In this document: positions 8,673 through 16,863 of the stretch, piece by piece | How the letters are laid out: the number at the start of each line of letters is the position of its first letter | Position numbering within the stretch: the stretch's first letter is position 1 | NCBI GenBank assembly: GCA_016302505.1 | Contig: JAEDNL010000002.1 | Span: 1 to 64,000, forward strand | DNA length: 64,000 nucleotides | Source of the DNA: Bacilli bacterium | Lineage (GTDB): Bacteria; Bacillota_I; Bacilli_A; RF39; UBA660 | Reading direction: 5' to 3' | Program-made: the position numbers and the translations under genes | Notes under the pieces: generated by a model | The model's database searches: none | The model's input: only the letters and a program-made list of their open reading frames with translations | What the model was told of the DNA's origin: nothing

Positions 8673-8700
8673 TTGAAAAATAATCAATATAGTATATTAT
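8673..8700 (+). promoter_or_regulatory. Possible promoter of the PPTase region
   Basis: TTGAAA at 8673-8678 and TATTAT at 8695-8700 are 16 bases apart, in the divergent spacer between the ABC operon and the PPTase gene. Confidence 0.45.
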
Positions 8701-8712
8701 ATAGAGGTAAGT

Positions 8713-8799
8713 ATGAAAGATGTGATTATTATGGAAAAATGTATAATTAGTTATTTAGAAAAAAATTGTAAGAAATTTGAAAACAAAATTAATAATTAA
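8713..8799 (+). CDS. Small leader-like ORF (28 residues)
   Basis: ATG 8713 follows a GAGG site with good spacing and the frame ends at 8799, overlapping the start of the PPTase reading frame by 23 bases in another frame. The sequence (starting MKDVIIMEKC) is not recognised. It may be a coupling peptide that brings ribosomes to the weak TTG start at 8777, or the true N-terminus separated by another frameshift. Confidence 0.3.
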   Translation: MKDVIIMEKCIISYLEKNCKKFENKINN

Positions 8800-9309
8800 A
8801 ACTATAAATGACTTTTCTAATGAATATAAAAATTTCATTTATAATATATTAAATACTTATCATAAAAGAAAAGTTGATTTAAAGAAAAATAGAATTATTT
8901 CTTATTGCATGATTTATAACTATTTTGAAGAAAATAATATATATTTAAATATTAATAACATATATTATTCTAATAGTGGTAAACCTTTACTAGAGGTTTT
9001 AAATTTAGTATTTCTAATAAAGATGATATATATGTTTTAGCTGTATCTGACTATGATATTGGTGTCGATATAGAAAAAGTAAAAAATTATGATAAGAGAA
9101 TATTAAAATACTTCTATACTAATAATGAAAAGAATATTGTAAATAACAATTATGACTTTTTTAAAATATTTACATTAAAAGAATCATATATCAAGATGAA
9201 TGATTGTTATTTTGATTCAATTAAATTAGATGATTATGTTAATTATTATAATAAAACAATTAATTATAAAGATTATGTCATTTCCTATGTAATATTTAAA
9301 CGAAAATGA
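8777..9309 (+). pseudogene. Sfp-type 4'-phosphopantetheinyl transferase, split at a TTTAAAT slippery site
   Basis: The enzyme family transfers phosphopantetheine from CoA to carrier proteins. The first frame (TTG 8777 to stop 9040) carries the N-terminal half up to YYSNSGKPLLE. The second frame continues from about 9004 with FSISNKDD, then VSDYDIGVDIEKV (Mg-binding GVDIEK, 9061-9081) and FFKIFTLKESYIKM (second family motif), ending at TGA 9307-9309. Joined, this is a normal ~178-residue PPTase. The frames meet at T-TTA-AAT (8998-9004), a classical -1 slippery heptamer, so it may be a programmed shift, a recent mutation or an indel error. The usual His in the S-H motif is Asn here. Confidence 0.7.
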
Positions 9310-9329
9310 CATATTCTTTTATTTTTATA

Positions 9330-9358
9330 TTGAATTTTTTAAAATACTAATATATAAT
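9330..9358 (+). promoter_or_regulatory. Promoter of the first SipW/TasA-like unit
   Basis: TTGAAT 9330-9335 and TATAAT 9353-9358 with exactly 17 bases between. The start point would be near 9365, ahead of AGGAGG at 9378-9383. Confidence 0.75.
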
Positions 9359-9389
9359 AAATTTGTATAGTGTAGTAGAGGAGGTAATA

Positions 9390-10505
9390 ATGAGGTGCAT
9401 AGCGAATGTTTTTTTGAAACAAAAAGCTAAATGCATTCTTAAAAATGTAGAAATACTTATTAGTCACGAAGTTACCCCATTTCCTAAGGACATAGAAGAA
9501 TTTGAAGTTTGTATTGATAAATTTTATGAAGATTTTATGTTTGGAAGAAGGGATATAACTGTAGCTTTAGAAGAATACACTGATATTTTTGAAAAGTATA
9601 ATATAACTAGTATCGTAACTAAAAGAATGCTTTTACTTATATTTGAGAATGTTGTTGATTATTTAGACTTAATTAACAATCCTGATTTATTTAATTGGTA
9701 CTATTTAGTTGCTAAACTATTACTATTAAATTTAATATTTGAAGAGTATTCTAATTCAATTACTGAAAAGAAATATAGTTATGATGTAATAATAGATACG
9801 TTTACTAAAAGATATAGTACATTGTTTGATGATAAAATTAAAAATTTATTTGAAAATAATTATACTAAATTAATTAGAAATATCAATAAAAATAATAAGG
9901 CGACTGAGAAGTGTTTACATGAATTGCAAAAAAGTCCATTAAGAGTAAATTTTGAATTAATGGGTAAATATAATGATACTTTTCATTATATTTCAAAAAT
10001 TAATTTTGATAAAAAAGTGTTTAATGGAATAGATATGAATCATGCTTTTGATGCTTTTCAAAAATATAATTACTCAGTTGAATTTAAATATATTGAGGCT
10101 GAGAATATATCATTTGAAGTCATTAAGAATGTTTTTGGTAATAAACCTAATACATTATACTTTATAAAACTTCCTTTTAATTTTTTTAGATTGAAAAGTA
10201 ATATTACTAGACTGATAAATGTTATTGAAGCAAAAACTATTAAATATTTTGTGTTTTTAGTACCATATGATGACATAATAAATAAAACAACTAAGATACA
10301 AGAATTTAAGAATTTAGGCTTTAAAATTGGAGTCTATAATATGAAAGAAGCTGAAACAAAATCTATTAAATTAAAGGGTATTATTGATTATTTGTATCTA
10401 AGGCCATCTGAAGTATCTAATTATAATGAAATAATTAAATTTGCTAAATCTATTGATACAATTATAATAGAAAATGAGCAAAATAATTATAAAATCTATA
10501 AGTAG
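9390..10505 (+). CDS. Cytoplasmic protein with possible degenerate EAL-like domain
   Basis: The open frame reaches 9363, but AGGAGG at 9378-9383 points to ATG 9390 (371 residues). I do not recognise the family firmly. The N-terminal half is helical. The C-terminal 200 residues have alternating strands and helices ending LGFKIGVYNM...IIDYLYLRPSEVSN, which has the spacing of the last strands of an EAL domain (GxxxALDDFG then DxLKID) but none of its metal-binding acids. It could be a catalytically dead c-di-GMP-binding or protein-binding module. It is the first gene of the unit that continues with two fibre-like proteins and SipW, so a regulatory role is conceivable (inference). Confidence 0.45.
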   Translation: MRCIANVFLKQKAKCILKNVEILISHEVTPFPKDIEEFEVCIDKFYEDFMFGRRDITVALEEYTDIFEKYNITSIVTKRMLLLIFENVVDYLDLINNPDLFNWYYLVAKLLLLNLIFEEYSNSITEKKYSYDVIIDTFTKRYSTLFDDKIKNLFENNYTKLIRNINKNNKATEKCLHELQKSPLRVNFELMGKYNDTFHYISKINFDKKVFNGIDMNHAFDAFQKYNYSVEFKYIEAENISFEVIKNVFGNKPNTLYFIKLPFNFFRLKSNITRLINVIEAKTIKYFVFLVPYDDIINKTTKIQEFKNLGFKIGVYNMKEAETKSIKLKGIIDYLYLRPSEVSNYNEIIKFAKSIDTIIIENEQNNYKIYK

Positions 10506-10512
10506 GTGATTT

Positions 10513-11208
10513 ATGAGTAGTAATACTAGTGTTAAGTTAACTGCTGAAAAAGTATATAAAAAGAAAATGATTAATAGAATAATTAAACTTGGTGTTATTA
10601 TTTTATTGTTACTATTTTCAGTTTTATATTTAATATTATATGTTGTTAACAGCAATGGATATTTTACTATTAAATTAGATAGAAATCTTAAGAGTGAAAG
10701 GCATATATTGATGTCTTCTGATTCTGAATTTTCTGCTGAAACTGTTCAGATTAAAGCTAAGGGATTAGAATACATGGACAATATTACTAAAGCTTGGATA
10801 CCTGTAGAGGAAGTTATATCAAAAGAGGGTGATAATAGTGCTGATAACTATATTGCTTATACATTTTTTATTAAAAATGCTGGAGAGAAAAATGTTAGTT
10901 ATAAAACTAAAATAGTTATCGAATCAGTAATAAAAAATGTTGATGAGGCTGTTAGAGTTGCACTTTATGTTAATGGTAAAGAAAGTGTGTATGCTAAAAA
11001 AGCCAAAGATGGTTCTGAGGAACCTCAAACAATACCGTTTATTTCAAATCATTTAATTATGCAGCAAGATAGGAATAATATTAAACCTGGAGAGATCGAT
11101 AGATATTCGATTATTGTATGGCTAGAGGGAAATGATCCGGAATGTATTGATGATATAATTGGTGGCGAAATGAAAATGGCCATGATTATAACAGAAAAAA
11201 CAGATTAA
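10513..11208 (+). CDS. Membrane-anchored TasA/camelysin-like protein
   Basis: A basic cytoplasmic head is followed by one membrane helix (about 24-48) and an extracellular beta-rich domain. Near the C-terminus it has IVWLEGNDPEC, the same W-[ILV]-E-G-x-D-x-x-[CA] signature seen in the proteins at 11.2, 15.7 and 16.9 kb. It lacks the YxWF motif after the helix, so it may stay membrane-bound and act as an anchor or initiator, as TapA does for TasA fibres (analogy only). It starts 7 bases after the previous gene with a TAGGTG ribosome site. Confidence 0.65.
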   Translation: MSSNTSVKLTAEKVYKKKMINRIIKLGVIILLLLFSVLYLILYVVNSNGYFTIKLDRNLKSERHILMSSDSEFSAETVQIKAKGLEYMDNITKAWIPVEEVISKEGDNSADNYIAYTFFIKNAGEKNVSYKTKIVIESVIKNVDEAVRVALYVNGKESVYAKKAKDGSEEPQTIPFISNHLIMQQDRNNIKPGEIDRYSIIVWLEGNDPECIDDIIGGEMKMAMIITEKTD

Positions 11209-11230
11209 TTTTTAGAAGGGAATTGAAAAA

Positions 11231-12328
11231 ATGAATAATGAAAATGAAAACTCTTTTGTACAAGATGAAGTTACAGTAGCTGATCCTAATGTAAATGTTT
11301 CTCCTGTACAAAATGAAGTAAAAGAAGAAAAAAATGACAATAGAAAAAAGATTTTAACTGCTTTTCTTATGTTAATAGTTACAGCAGTTTCATTAACTAC
11401 TGCATCATATGCATGGTTTACTGAAAATACAACTGTATCTGTTGAAGATATAGAAGTTACAGTTGATGCATCAAATGGTATTCAAATTTCAACTGATGCT
11501 CAAAAATGGAAAGCTAATATCACAAATGCCGATATTTTAGCTGGATATACAGGTGCGACTAACCAATTACCAAATAAATTATCTCCAGTATCTACTATTG
11601 GTGATGTTGATACTGCAACTGGATTTATGAAAATGTATAAAGGAAATTTGGTTGCTGATGCCACAATACCTAGTGGTTATAGATTAGAAGCTAACAGAAG
11701 TACTGAAGCAGCTGGAACTGCTGGAGCTGCTGGAACTACTGGTGATTTTGTTACTTTTGATTTATTTGTTTTAGCTACATCAGCTACATCAATTTACTTA
11801 ACAGGTTCATCTGATGTTGTAACTAGTGGAGAAGATAAAGGGCTTAAAAATGCTGCTAGACTAGCATTCTTATATCAAGGTAGTACTACTGCTGGTGATT
11901 ATGCTACAGCTAGAACATTAAAGGGTGCATCTTCTCATAGTGCTGGAACAACTTCAAATGTTTTCTGGGAACCAAATTCAACAACTCATACTAACTATGG
12001 TATTGCACAAGCTGCAAACTATGGTAAAACTATTTCAGATGGTACAGCTGTAACTCCATATTATGGAATTCAAACTGATATTACAGCTGAAAATAAAATT
12101 GATTATACTTCTACATCTGAGACTTATTTTAAAGCAGTTACACCTGATATTTTAACAACTGTTGGAAATGGTACTAATAATACATTACCATTTAATTTAG
12201 CTGTTGGTATTAATAAAATAAGAGTCTATGCTTGGATAGAAGGACAAGATTACGACTGTGAAAATAATGCATCTGGAACAAAAGTTATCTTTAGATTCCA
12301 AATTGCTAAAGCAAATGTTGGATCTTAA
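11231..12328 (+). CDS. TasA/CalY-like fibre subunit (SipW substrate)
   Basis: This is probably the main structural subunit of the locus. The 40-residue acidic cytoplasmic tail is unusually long. A hydrophobic helix (41-57) leads to SYAWF at 59-63, the motif following SipW cleavage sites in TasA/camelysin proteins. The mature part is Thr/Ser/Ala-rich and ends with VYAWIEGQDYDC, the family signature of this locus. It has a more even codon and amino-acid composition (Ala, Gly, Thr) than neighbours, as in abundant surface proteins. It lies directly upstream of sipW. The role in extracellular fibres is inferred from the family and from sipW linkage. Confidence 0.8.
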   Translation: MNNENENSFVQDEVTVADPNVNVSPVQNEVKEEKNDNRKKILTAFLMLIVTAVSLTTASYAWFTENTTVSVEDIEVTVDASNGIQISTDAQKWKANITNADILAGYTGATNQLPNKLSPVSTIGDVDTATGFMKMYKGNLVADATIPSGYRLEANRSTEAAGTAGAAGTTGDFVTFDLFVLATSATSIYLTGSSDVVTSGEDKGLKNAARLAFLYQGSTTAGDYATARTLKGASSHSAGTTSNVFWEPNSTTHTNYGIAQAANYGKTISDGTAVTPYYGIQTDITAENKIDYTSTSETYFKAVTPDILTTVGNGTNNTLPFNLAVGINKIRVYAWIEGQDYDCENNASGTKVIFRFQIAKANVGS

Positions 12329-12351
12329 AAATAATTTGATGGAGGTATGAA

Positions 12352-12906
12352 ATGAAAGGAAAAAAGATATTAAAAGTTGTTTTAAATGTAATAATATGGA
12401 TTGTTATTATATTAGCAGCTACTGTGACACTAATTACACTAACCACACGTGAAAAGGGTGTTTCTAATATAATGGGATATGTACCACTAAATATACAAAC
12501 TGGATCAATGGAACCTACAATTATGACTGGTGATTTAATTATTACGAAGAAATATGATGGTGAGACTAAATTAAAAGAGGGAGATGTTATTTCATTTTTT
12601 GCTCGTGAAAATGAGTCTACTATTATCAAAACACACCGTGTTAAAACTGTTTTAGATGTTAATGGTATGACTTCATATGTAACAAGAGGTGATAATAATA
12701 CTGCTGATGATGCTCAACAAGTTGCTCCTGGAGATATTATTTCTACATGGAGTGGTACAAGAATTCCTGTTTTAGGTGATATATTATCATTCTTAAAAAC
12801 AAAAACTGGATTCTTTGTATGTATAATCTTACCATTAGCTGCATTCTTTATATATCAATTATATAAATTTATAATGGTTTTATTAGATTATAAAAAAGTT
12901 AAATGA
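12352..12906 (+). CDS. sipW: SipW signal peptidase I (ER-type)
   Basis: This membrane signal peptidase likely matures the TasA-like proteins encoded around it. It has an N-terminal helix at about 8-30 and a C-terminal helix near 150-175. The active site is complete: Ser52 in GSMEP, His95 in KTHRV and Asp114 in RGDNN. The length of 184 residues is typical for SipW. A GGAGG site precedes ATG 12352. It is the last gene of the first transcription unit, which ends at the hairpin at 12920. Confidence 0.92.
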   Translation: MKGKKILKVVLNVIIWIVIILAATVTLITLTTREKGVSNIMGYVPLNIQTGSMEPTIMTGDLIITKKYDGETKLKEGDVISFFARENESTIIKTHRVKTVLDVNGMTSYVTRGDNNTADDAQQVAPGDIISTWSGTRIPVLGDILSFLKTKTGFFVCIILPLAAFFIYQLYKFIMVLLDYKKVK

Positions 12907-12919
12907 TTTGTTAATATAT

Positions 12920-12943
12920 AAGAAAGAGAAATCTTTCTTTTTT
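12920..12943 (+). terminator. Terminator after sipW
   Basis: AAGAAAGA/TCTTTCTT 8-bp perfect stem with GAAA loop and TTTT. It separates the first SipW/TasA-like unit from the AAA+ unit. Confidence 0.85.
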
Positions 12944-12962
12944 AATTGTTTTATGTTTATTT

Positions 12963-12999
12963 TTGTCAATATATATGGTAAAATTATAATAGGTATAAT
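12963..12999 (+). promoter_or_regulatory. Promoter region of the AAA+/TasA-like unit
   Basis: TTGTCA at 12963-12968 and TATAAT at 12985-12990 are 16 bases apart. An overlapping extended -10 (TGG-TAAAAT, 12976-12984) and a second TATAAT (12994-12999) lie in the same stretch, so more than one start point is possible. Confidence 0.65.
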
Positions 13000-13020
13000 G
13001 AATAAGAATAGAGGTGTAGT

Positions 13021-14583
13021 GTGGCGACTTATATAAGGTTTCTGTATGATTTTATGGAACAATTCTTTTCTGGCATAATTAACATATTTATGGGAATTGT
13101 TAGGGGAATAGGAAAAATGTTTAACTTTAAAGCCTACTTGAAGATTTTGAAAGAATATTCTTCTGAATTTTCGATTGGACAATGGATATTAGTAGGTATT
13201 GCTGTTTTACTTGTTTTTGCTTTTTTAGCGGGAATTGTTTTTTTACTCATTGCATTAATTAAAAAATATTTGCGTTTTAGAAAAACTTTAGTAGAGCAAG
13301 AAAGTTTACTTGAAGAAGTTGCTAAGCTTGATAGAGATGTTATCAGACTTAATCAAGAAAAAGAAGAATTATATGCATTAAAAGTAAGTCAAATTGGTTT
13401 AAAACCTCAAGAGAGTGCCACTTTAAATATTGATGAGGTTAAAAATATAAATGGCGAAAATGAAGCAGAGCCTATTGAAGAAGAAGCTATTAATCCTGAA
13501 ACTACTAGTAGATTCTTCAAACTTACTCAAATAGATGAAGAATATGATGGTAAAACACCAGAAAATTTTGGAAATACATTTACTCTTGAAGAATTGTGTG
13601 ATACTTTTAGAAACTTTGCAGCAAGTAAAATGAAATTATACTATAAAGTTAAAATTATTAGATTATTTGTAGCGGCGCTTGGTGCTACTAGACTTGTTAT
13701 TTTACAAGGTATATCTGGTACAGGTAAAACATCTCTTCCATATGCTTGGGGTAAATTTATTAGTAGAGATGCTACCATTGCATCAGTACAACCGTCTTGG
13801 AGAGATAGAACTGAGCTTTTTGGCTATTTTAACGAATTTACTAAAAAGTTCAATGAAACTGAGGTATTAAAAGCAATGTATGAAGCAAGTTATAATGATG
13901 AGATGTATTTAACGATTCTTGATGAAATGAATATAGCTCGTGTTGAATATTATTTTGCTGAAATGTTATCAATTTTAGAAATGCCATCTCGTGATGAATG
14001 GGTAATAGATTTAGTACCCAATGTTTGGCCTAATGATCCAAAACATTTACCAGATGGAAAATTAAAAATACCTGATAATATGTGGTATATAGGTACAATT
14101 AATAACGATGACTCAACATTCATGGTTACTGATAAAGTATATGACCGTGCTATGCCAATAGATATAAATGATAAAGGGCAAGTATTTGATGCTCCTATGA
14201 CTGAGGGAATTAAAATAAATAGTTCTTATTTAGAAAGCTTATTTGATAAAGCCAAAACAGAGCATCCTGTGTCACAAGAAACATTAGATAAACTTGAAGA
14301 TATGGATAATTATGTTATTGAACATTTTAGACTTGCCTTTGGTAACCGTATTGTAAAGCATATAAAGGAATTTGTTCCTGTTTATGTAGCGTGTGGTGGT
14401 ACTGAACTTGACGGATTTGATTATATATTATGTAAAAAAGTATTAAGAAAATTTGAACAATTAAACTTATCATTCATTAGAGATGAGATAGATGGATTTG
14501 TTAAATTTTTAGATAAAACATTTGGAAAAGAGAATATGACTGAATGTAAAGAATATTTAGCTAGACTTAAAAAAGCAATGTAG
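13021..14583 (+). CDS. Membrane-anchored McrB-like AAA+ ATPase (AAA_5 type)
   Basis: Start is GTG 13021 after GAGG. Residues 55-80 form a strong membrane helix, 88-122 a likely coiled coil, and the rest is a cytoplasmic AAA+ module. Walker A is GISGTGKTS near 229-237. Walker B is LTILDEMNIARVE near 294-306, followed by the sensor-1 segment WYIGTINNDDST. NEMN-type residues and the large inserts are like McrB/dynein-related AAA_5 ATPases. It precedes a DUF2357 gene by 13 bases, the standard pairing of McrBC-like systems. However, it is membrane-anchored, has no DNA-binding N-domain, and is embedded in a surface-protein operon. A role in remodelling or assembly of exported subunits is inference. 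Confidence 0.8.
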   Translation: MATYIRFLYDFMEQFFSGIINIFMGIVRGIGKMFNFKAYLKILKEYSSEFSIGQWILVGIAVLLVFAFLAGIVFLLIALIKKYLRFRKTLVEQESLLEEVAKLDRDVIRLNQEKEELYALKVSQIGLKPQESATLNIDEVKNINGENEAEPIEEEAINPETTSRFFKLTQIDEEYDGKTPENFGNTFTLEELCDTFRNFAASKMKLYYKVKIIRLFVAALGATRLVILQGISGTGKTSLPYAWGKFISRDATIASVQPSWRDRTELFGYFNEFTKKFNETEVLKAMYEASYNDEMYLTILDEMNIARVEYYFAEMLSILEMPSRDEWVIDLVPNVWPNDPKHLPDGKLKIPDNMWYIGTINNDDSTFMVTDKVYDRAMPIDINDKGQVFDAPMTEGIKINSSYLESLFDKAKTEHPVSQETLDKLEDMDNYVIEHFRLAFGNRIVKHIKEFVPVYVACGGTELDGFDYILCKKVLRKFEQLNLSFIRDEIDGFVKFLDKTFGKENMTECKEYLARLKKAM

Positions 14584-14596
14584 AAAGGAATAAAAG

Positions 14597-15706
14597 ATGA
14601 ATAAAGAAAACTTATTAAATTTAATTAGTGATACTGATGAAAAAGCATTTGAACAATTTATTGGATCAAATGAATCAAAAGTAGTTATAGATTCATCTTT
14701 TAAAAGTATTGAATATGATTACTCTTGGATAAGTAAAATTGAAGATACTTTAGTATATTTAGATAACATCATAAGAAATCCTAAAAGGTTTATAATGCAA
14801 GAGGAGGAAATTGTTCCGGTTGAAAAAGCTAAAAAGATAAGCCAAGAAACAATTAAACATTTAGCTCAACATACAGATTTGATACAAGATGTTGATGAAG
14901 ATGGTACAATAACACCAAGTAAAGTTTTAAATGTAAATAAAGAAGAAAGTTTCGATATGTACGAGAATAGATTTATCATATCTCTTCTTAATAATTTGAA
15001 TTATTTTTTTCAATTAAGAAAAGAAGTTACTAAGAGCGGAAGTTTTGCTAATAAAAAAAGAGTTATGAGATACACTGGTAAAACTAAAATTGAAAATGAT
15101 GAGGTTAATATAACGGTCGATTTAGAAGCAAGCTCTAGTGAAGATTTATCCGGAGTTTCTGGTGGAGGAAACATAGAGGAGAGACTAGCTAAGATTGAAA
15201 TGGTTGTTTCTGATTTTTTAAAAACTCCATTTTGTAAAGAACTTGCAAATGCATTACCAGTAAAATCTCCAATTAGAAAAACAAATACAATACTTAAGAA
15301 TCCTAACTTTCAAAAAGCTTTAGAATTATGGGAATTTATTGAGCAATATGATGTTAAAGATAAAAAAGAAGTTGATAGTCAAGATCAAAAAGTAGATGAC
15401 TTGGAAACTAAGAAGTATTTAGATAGTTCATTTTTTATGAATTATGTTATTCTAAATCTTTATGATAAAAAGAAAATAAAAAAAGAAAGAATAATTAATA
15501 AATATGCTTTAAGAAAACTAATGGATGAGTTTTTAGCAAGCAATAGACAATATTCCTTAAAAGATTTTAAAAAATTATTAATTGAGGAATTTAAACAAGC
15601 TCAAAAGAAAGAAGAAAAAACTGATAAAGAAATTATAAAGAAGTTTGAGCATCTTATAAAAGAATATAAAAAGAATAAACAAAAAGCACTAGATAATTTG
15701 AGGTAA
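14597..15706 (+). CDS. DUF2357 (McrC-related) partner without visible nuclease
   Basis: The family is recognised by the region RNPKRFI...PVEKAKKIS near 60-85, SFDMYENRFIISLL near 118-131 (the DUF2357 core), and RKTNTILKNPNFQKALELW near 230-248. Classical McrC-like partners end in a PD-(D/E)xK nuclease. Here the C-terminal 110 residues are a Lys/Glu-rich helical tail with no such motif. The gene lies between the AAA+ ATPase and the exported proteins, with 13 and 2 base gaps, so it is tightly co-translated. It is probably the adaptor or activator of the ATPase. Confidence 0.75.
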   Translation: MNKENLLNLISDTDEKAFEQFIGSNESKVVIDSSFKSIEYDYSWISKIEDTLVYLDNIIRNPKRFIMQEEEIVPVEKAKKISQETIKHLAQHTDLIQDVDEDGTITPSKVLNVNKEESFDMYENRFIISLLNNLNYFFQLRKEVTKSGSFANKKRVMRYTGKTKIENDEVNITVDLEASSSEDLSGVSGGGNIEERLAKIEMVVSDFLKTPFCKELANALPVKSPIRKTNTILKNPNFQKALELWEFIEQYDVKDKKEVDSQDQKVDDLETKKYLDSSFFMNYVILNLYDKKKIKKERIINKYALRKLMDEFLASNRQYSLKDFKKLLIEEFKQAQKKEEKTDKEIIKKFEHLIKEYKKNKQKALDNLR

Positions 15707-15708
15707 TA

Positions 15709-16863
15709 ATGAATAAAAAAACAAGCAAGAAAATTTATAGTACAATGATTAAACTTATAGCAATAATTGTTTCTATATTTGTTTTTTCTTATGCTTGGTT
15801 TGTTACAAATAAAGAAAATTATTTAGAAAATATTGAGATTGGTACAGTAAAATCTAATAATTTACAAATATCACAAACTGGTGAAGATGGATGGGGTTCT
15901 GTTCTTAGCATTAATTCTTTAAATGAATTTGTGTTTAACAATGAAGTTAGTAGTAATGGTATATCATTTTATAAAGCAGTTAACATAGATGATAGTGGTA
16001 ATCCAACAAAATTAGTTAAAGCAATCTCTAATAAAGATTATTTTGATTTCGATTTATGGTTTAAGAATGATTCTAATGTATCAATTTATCTTGATAAGGA
16101 TTCTTCTGTTTATCCTGAATGTTGTTCTAATATAAATGATGCTATATTGAATATAAATAACACAAGGGATGAAATAGTAAGAGTTAGTAGTTATGGGGAC
16201 TTTAGTAGAGATTTAATAGCCAGTGCTGTTAGAGTCGCGTTTATAAACTATAACTATAATGAATCAACTAAAACTTATGAATTAGAAGATAAGCCTGTAT
16301 ATATATGGGCGCCTAATAAAAATTATGAGATATCATATAAAAATGGATTCTATGATTTTGATATAGATTCTATTAATTATGAAACTTATAGTTATATGAA
16401 TGTAATAAATTCATCATCTTTTAAAGAAACTAAATTAACTAATGTTAAAGATGAAATTAATGCATCATATGCATCAAAAAGTAGTAATGGGGATCAAAAA
16501 TTATTTGAAATTAAAAGTAATGGAGAAGAAGTTAAATCTGGATTAAAGGTCAGAATATGGGTTGAAGGTACTGATAGAGAGGCTGTTGAAGCATTAAAAG
16601 GCGGAAAGTTTAAATTTACTTTGTCTTTTGTAGGATTTACTAAAGAAGAAAATAATAATATTCCTTCTATAACAGTTGAAAATAATATTTTGGTTGGTTT
16701 AAATGAAACAATGGAGTATTCAGTTGATAATGGTGTTAATTGGATTGGTTATAAATCTGGTAGTGAAGTTACTTTAGATGATAGAATAATATTGGTTAGA
16801 TACATGGAAACAGATGATACTCTTGCATCTTCCTATGTGACAGTAGGAGGTAATAATGAGTAA
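15709..16863 (+). CDS. TasA/camelysin-like exported protein
   Basis: A short N-terminal helix (12-27) ends in SYAWF (27-31), the SipW-type processing region. The mature part is a beta-rich domain and carries RIWVEGTDREA, the signature of this locus with Ala replacing the final Cys. A C-terminal module follows, starting near MEYSVDNG and containing a W and IILVRYMET segment. That module recurs in the next gene. The gene overlaps its follower by 8 bases: GGAGGT at its end serves as ribosome site for ATG 16856 and is read as Gly-Gly. Confidence 0.75.
   Translation: MNKKTSKKIYSTMIKLIAIIVSIFVFSYAWFVTNKENYLENIEIGTVKSNNLQISQTGEDGWGSVLSINSLNEFVFNNEVSSNGISFYKAVNIDDSGNPTKLVKAISNKDYFDFDLWFKNDSNVSIYLDKDSSVYPECCSNINDAILNINNTRDEIVRVSSYGDFSRDLIASAVRVAFINYNYNESTKTYELEDKPVYIWAPNKNYEISYKNGFYDFDIDSINYETYSYMNVINSSSFKETKLTNVKDEINASYASKSSNGDQKLFEIKSNGEEVKSGLKVRIWVEGTDREAVEALKGGKFKFTLSFVGFTKEENNNIPSITVENNILVGLNETMEYSVDNGVNWIGYKSGSEVTLDDRIILVRYMETDDTLASSYVTVGGNNE

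Noticed and set aside
8599..8712. TPP riboswitch upstream of the NMT1-like importer
   Set aside because: No CTGAGA or the conserved ACCTGA/GGATAAT-type elements can be found on the minus strand.
13021..15706. McrBC restriction-modification or DNA-defence system
   Set aside because: The ATPase is membrane-anchored without a DNA-binding domain, the partner shows no nuclease motif, and there is no methyltransferase or defence neighbour. The pair is embedded in an exported-protein operon.
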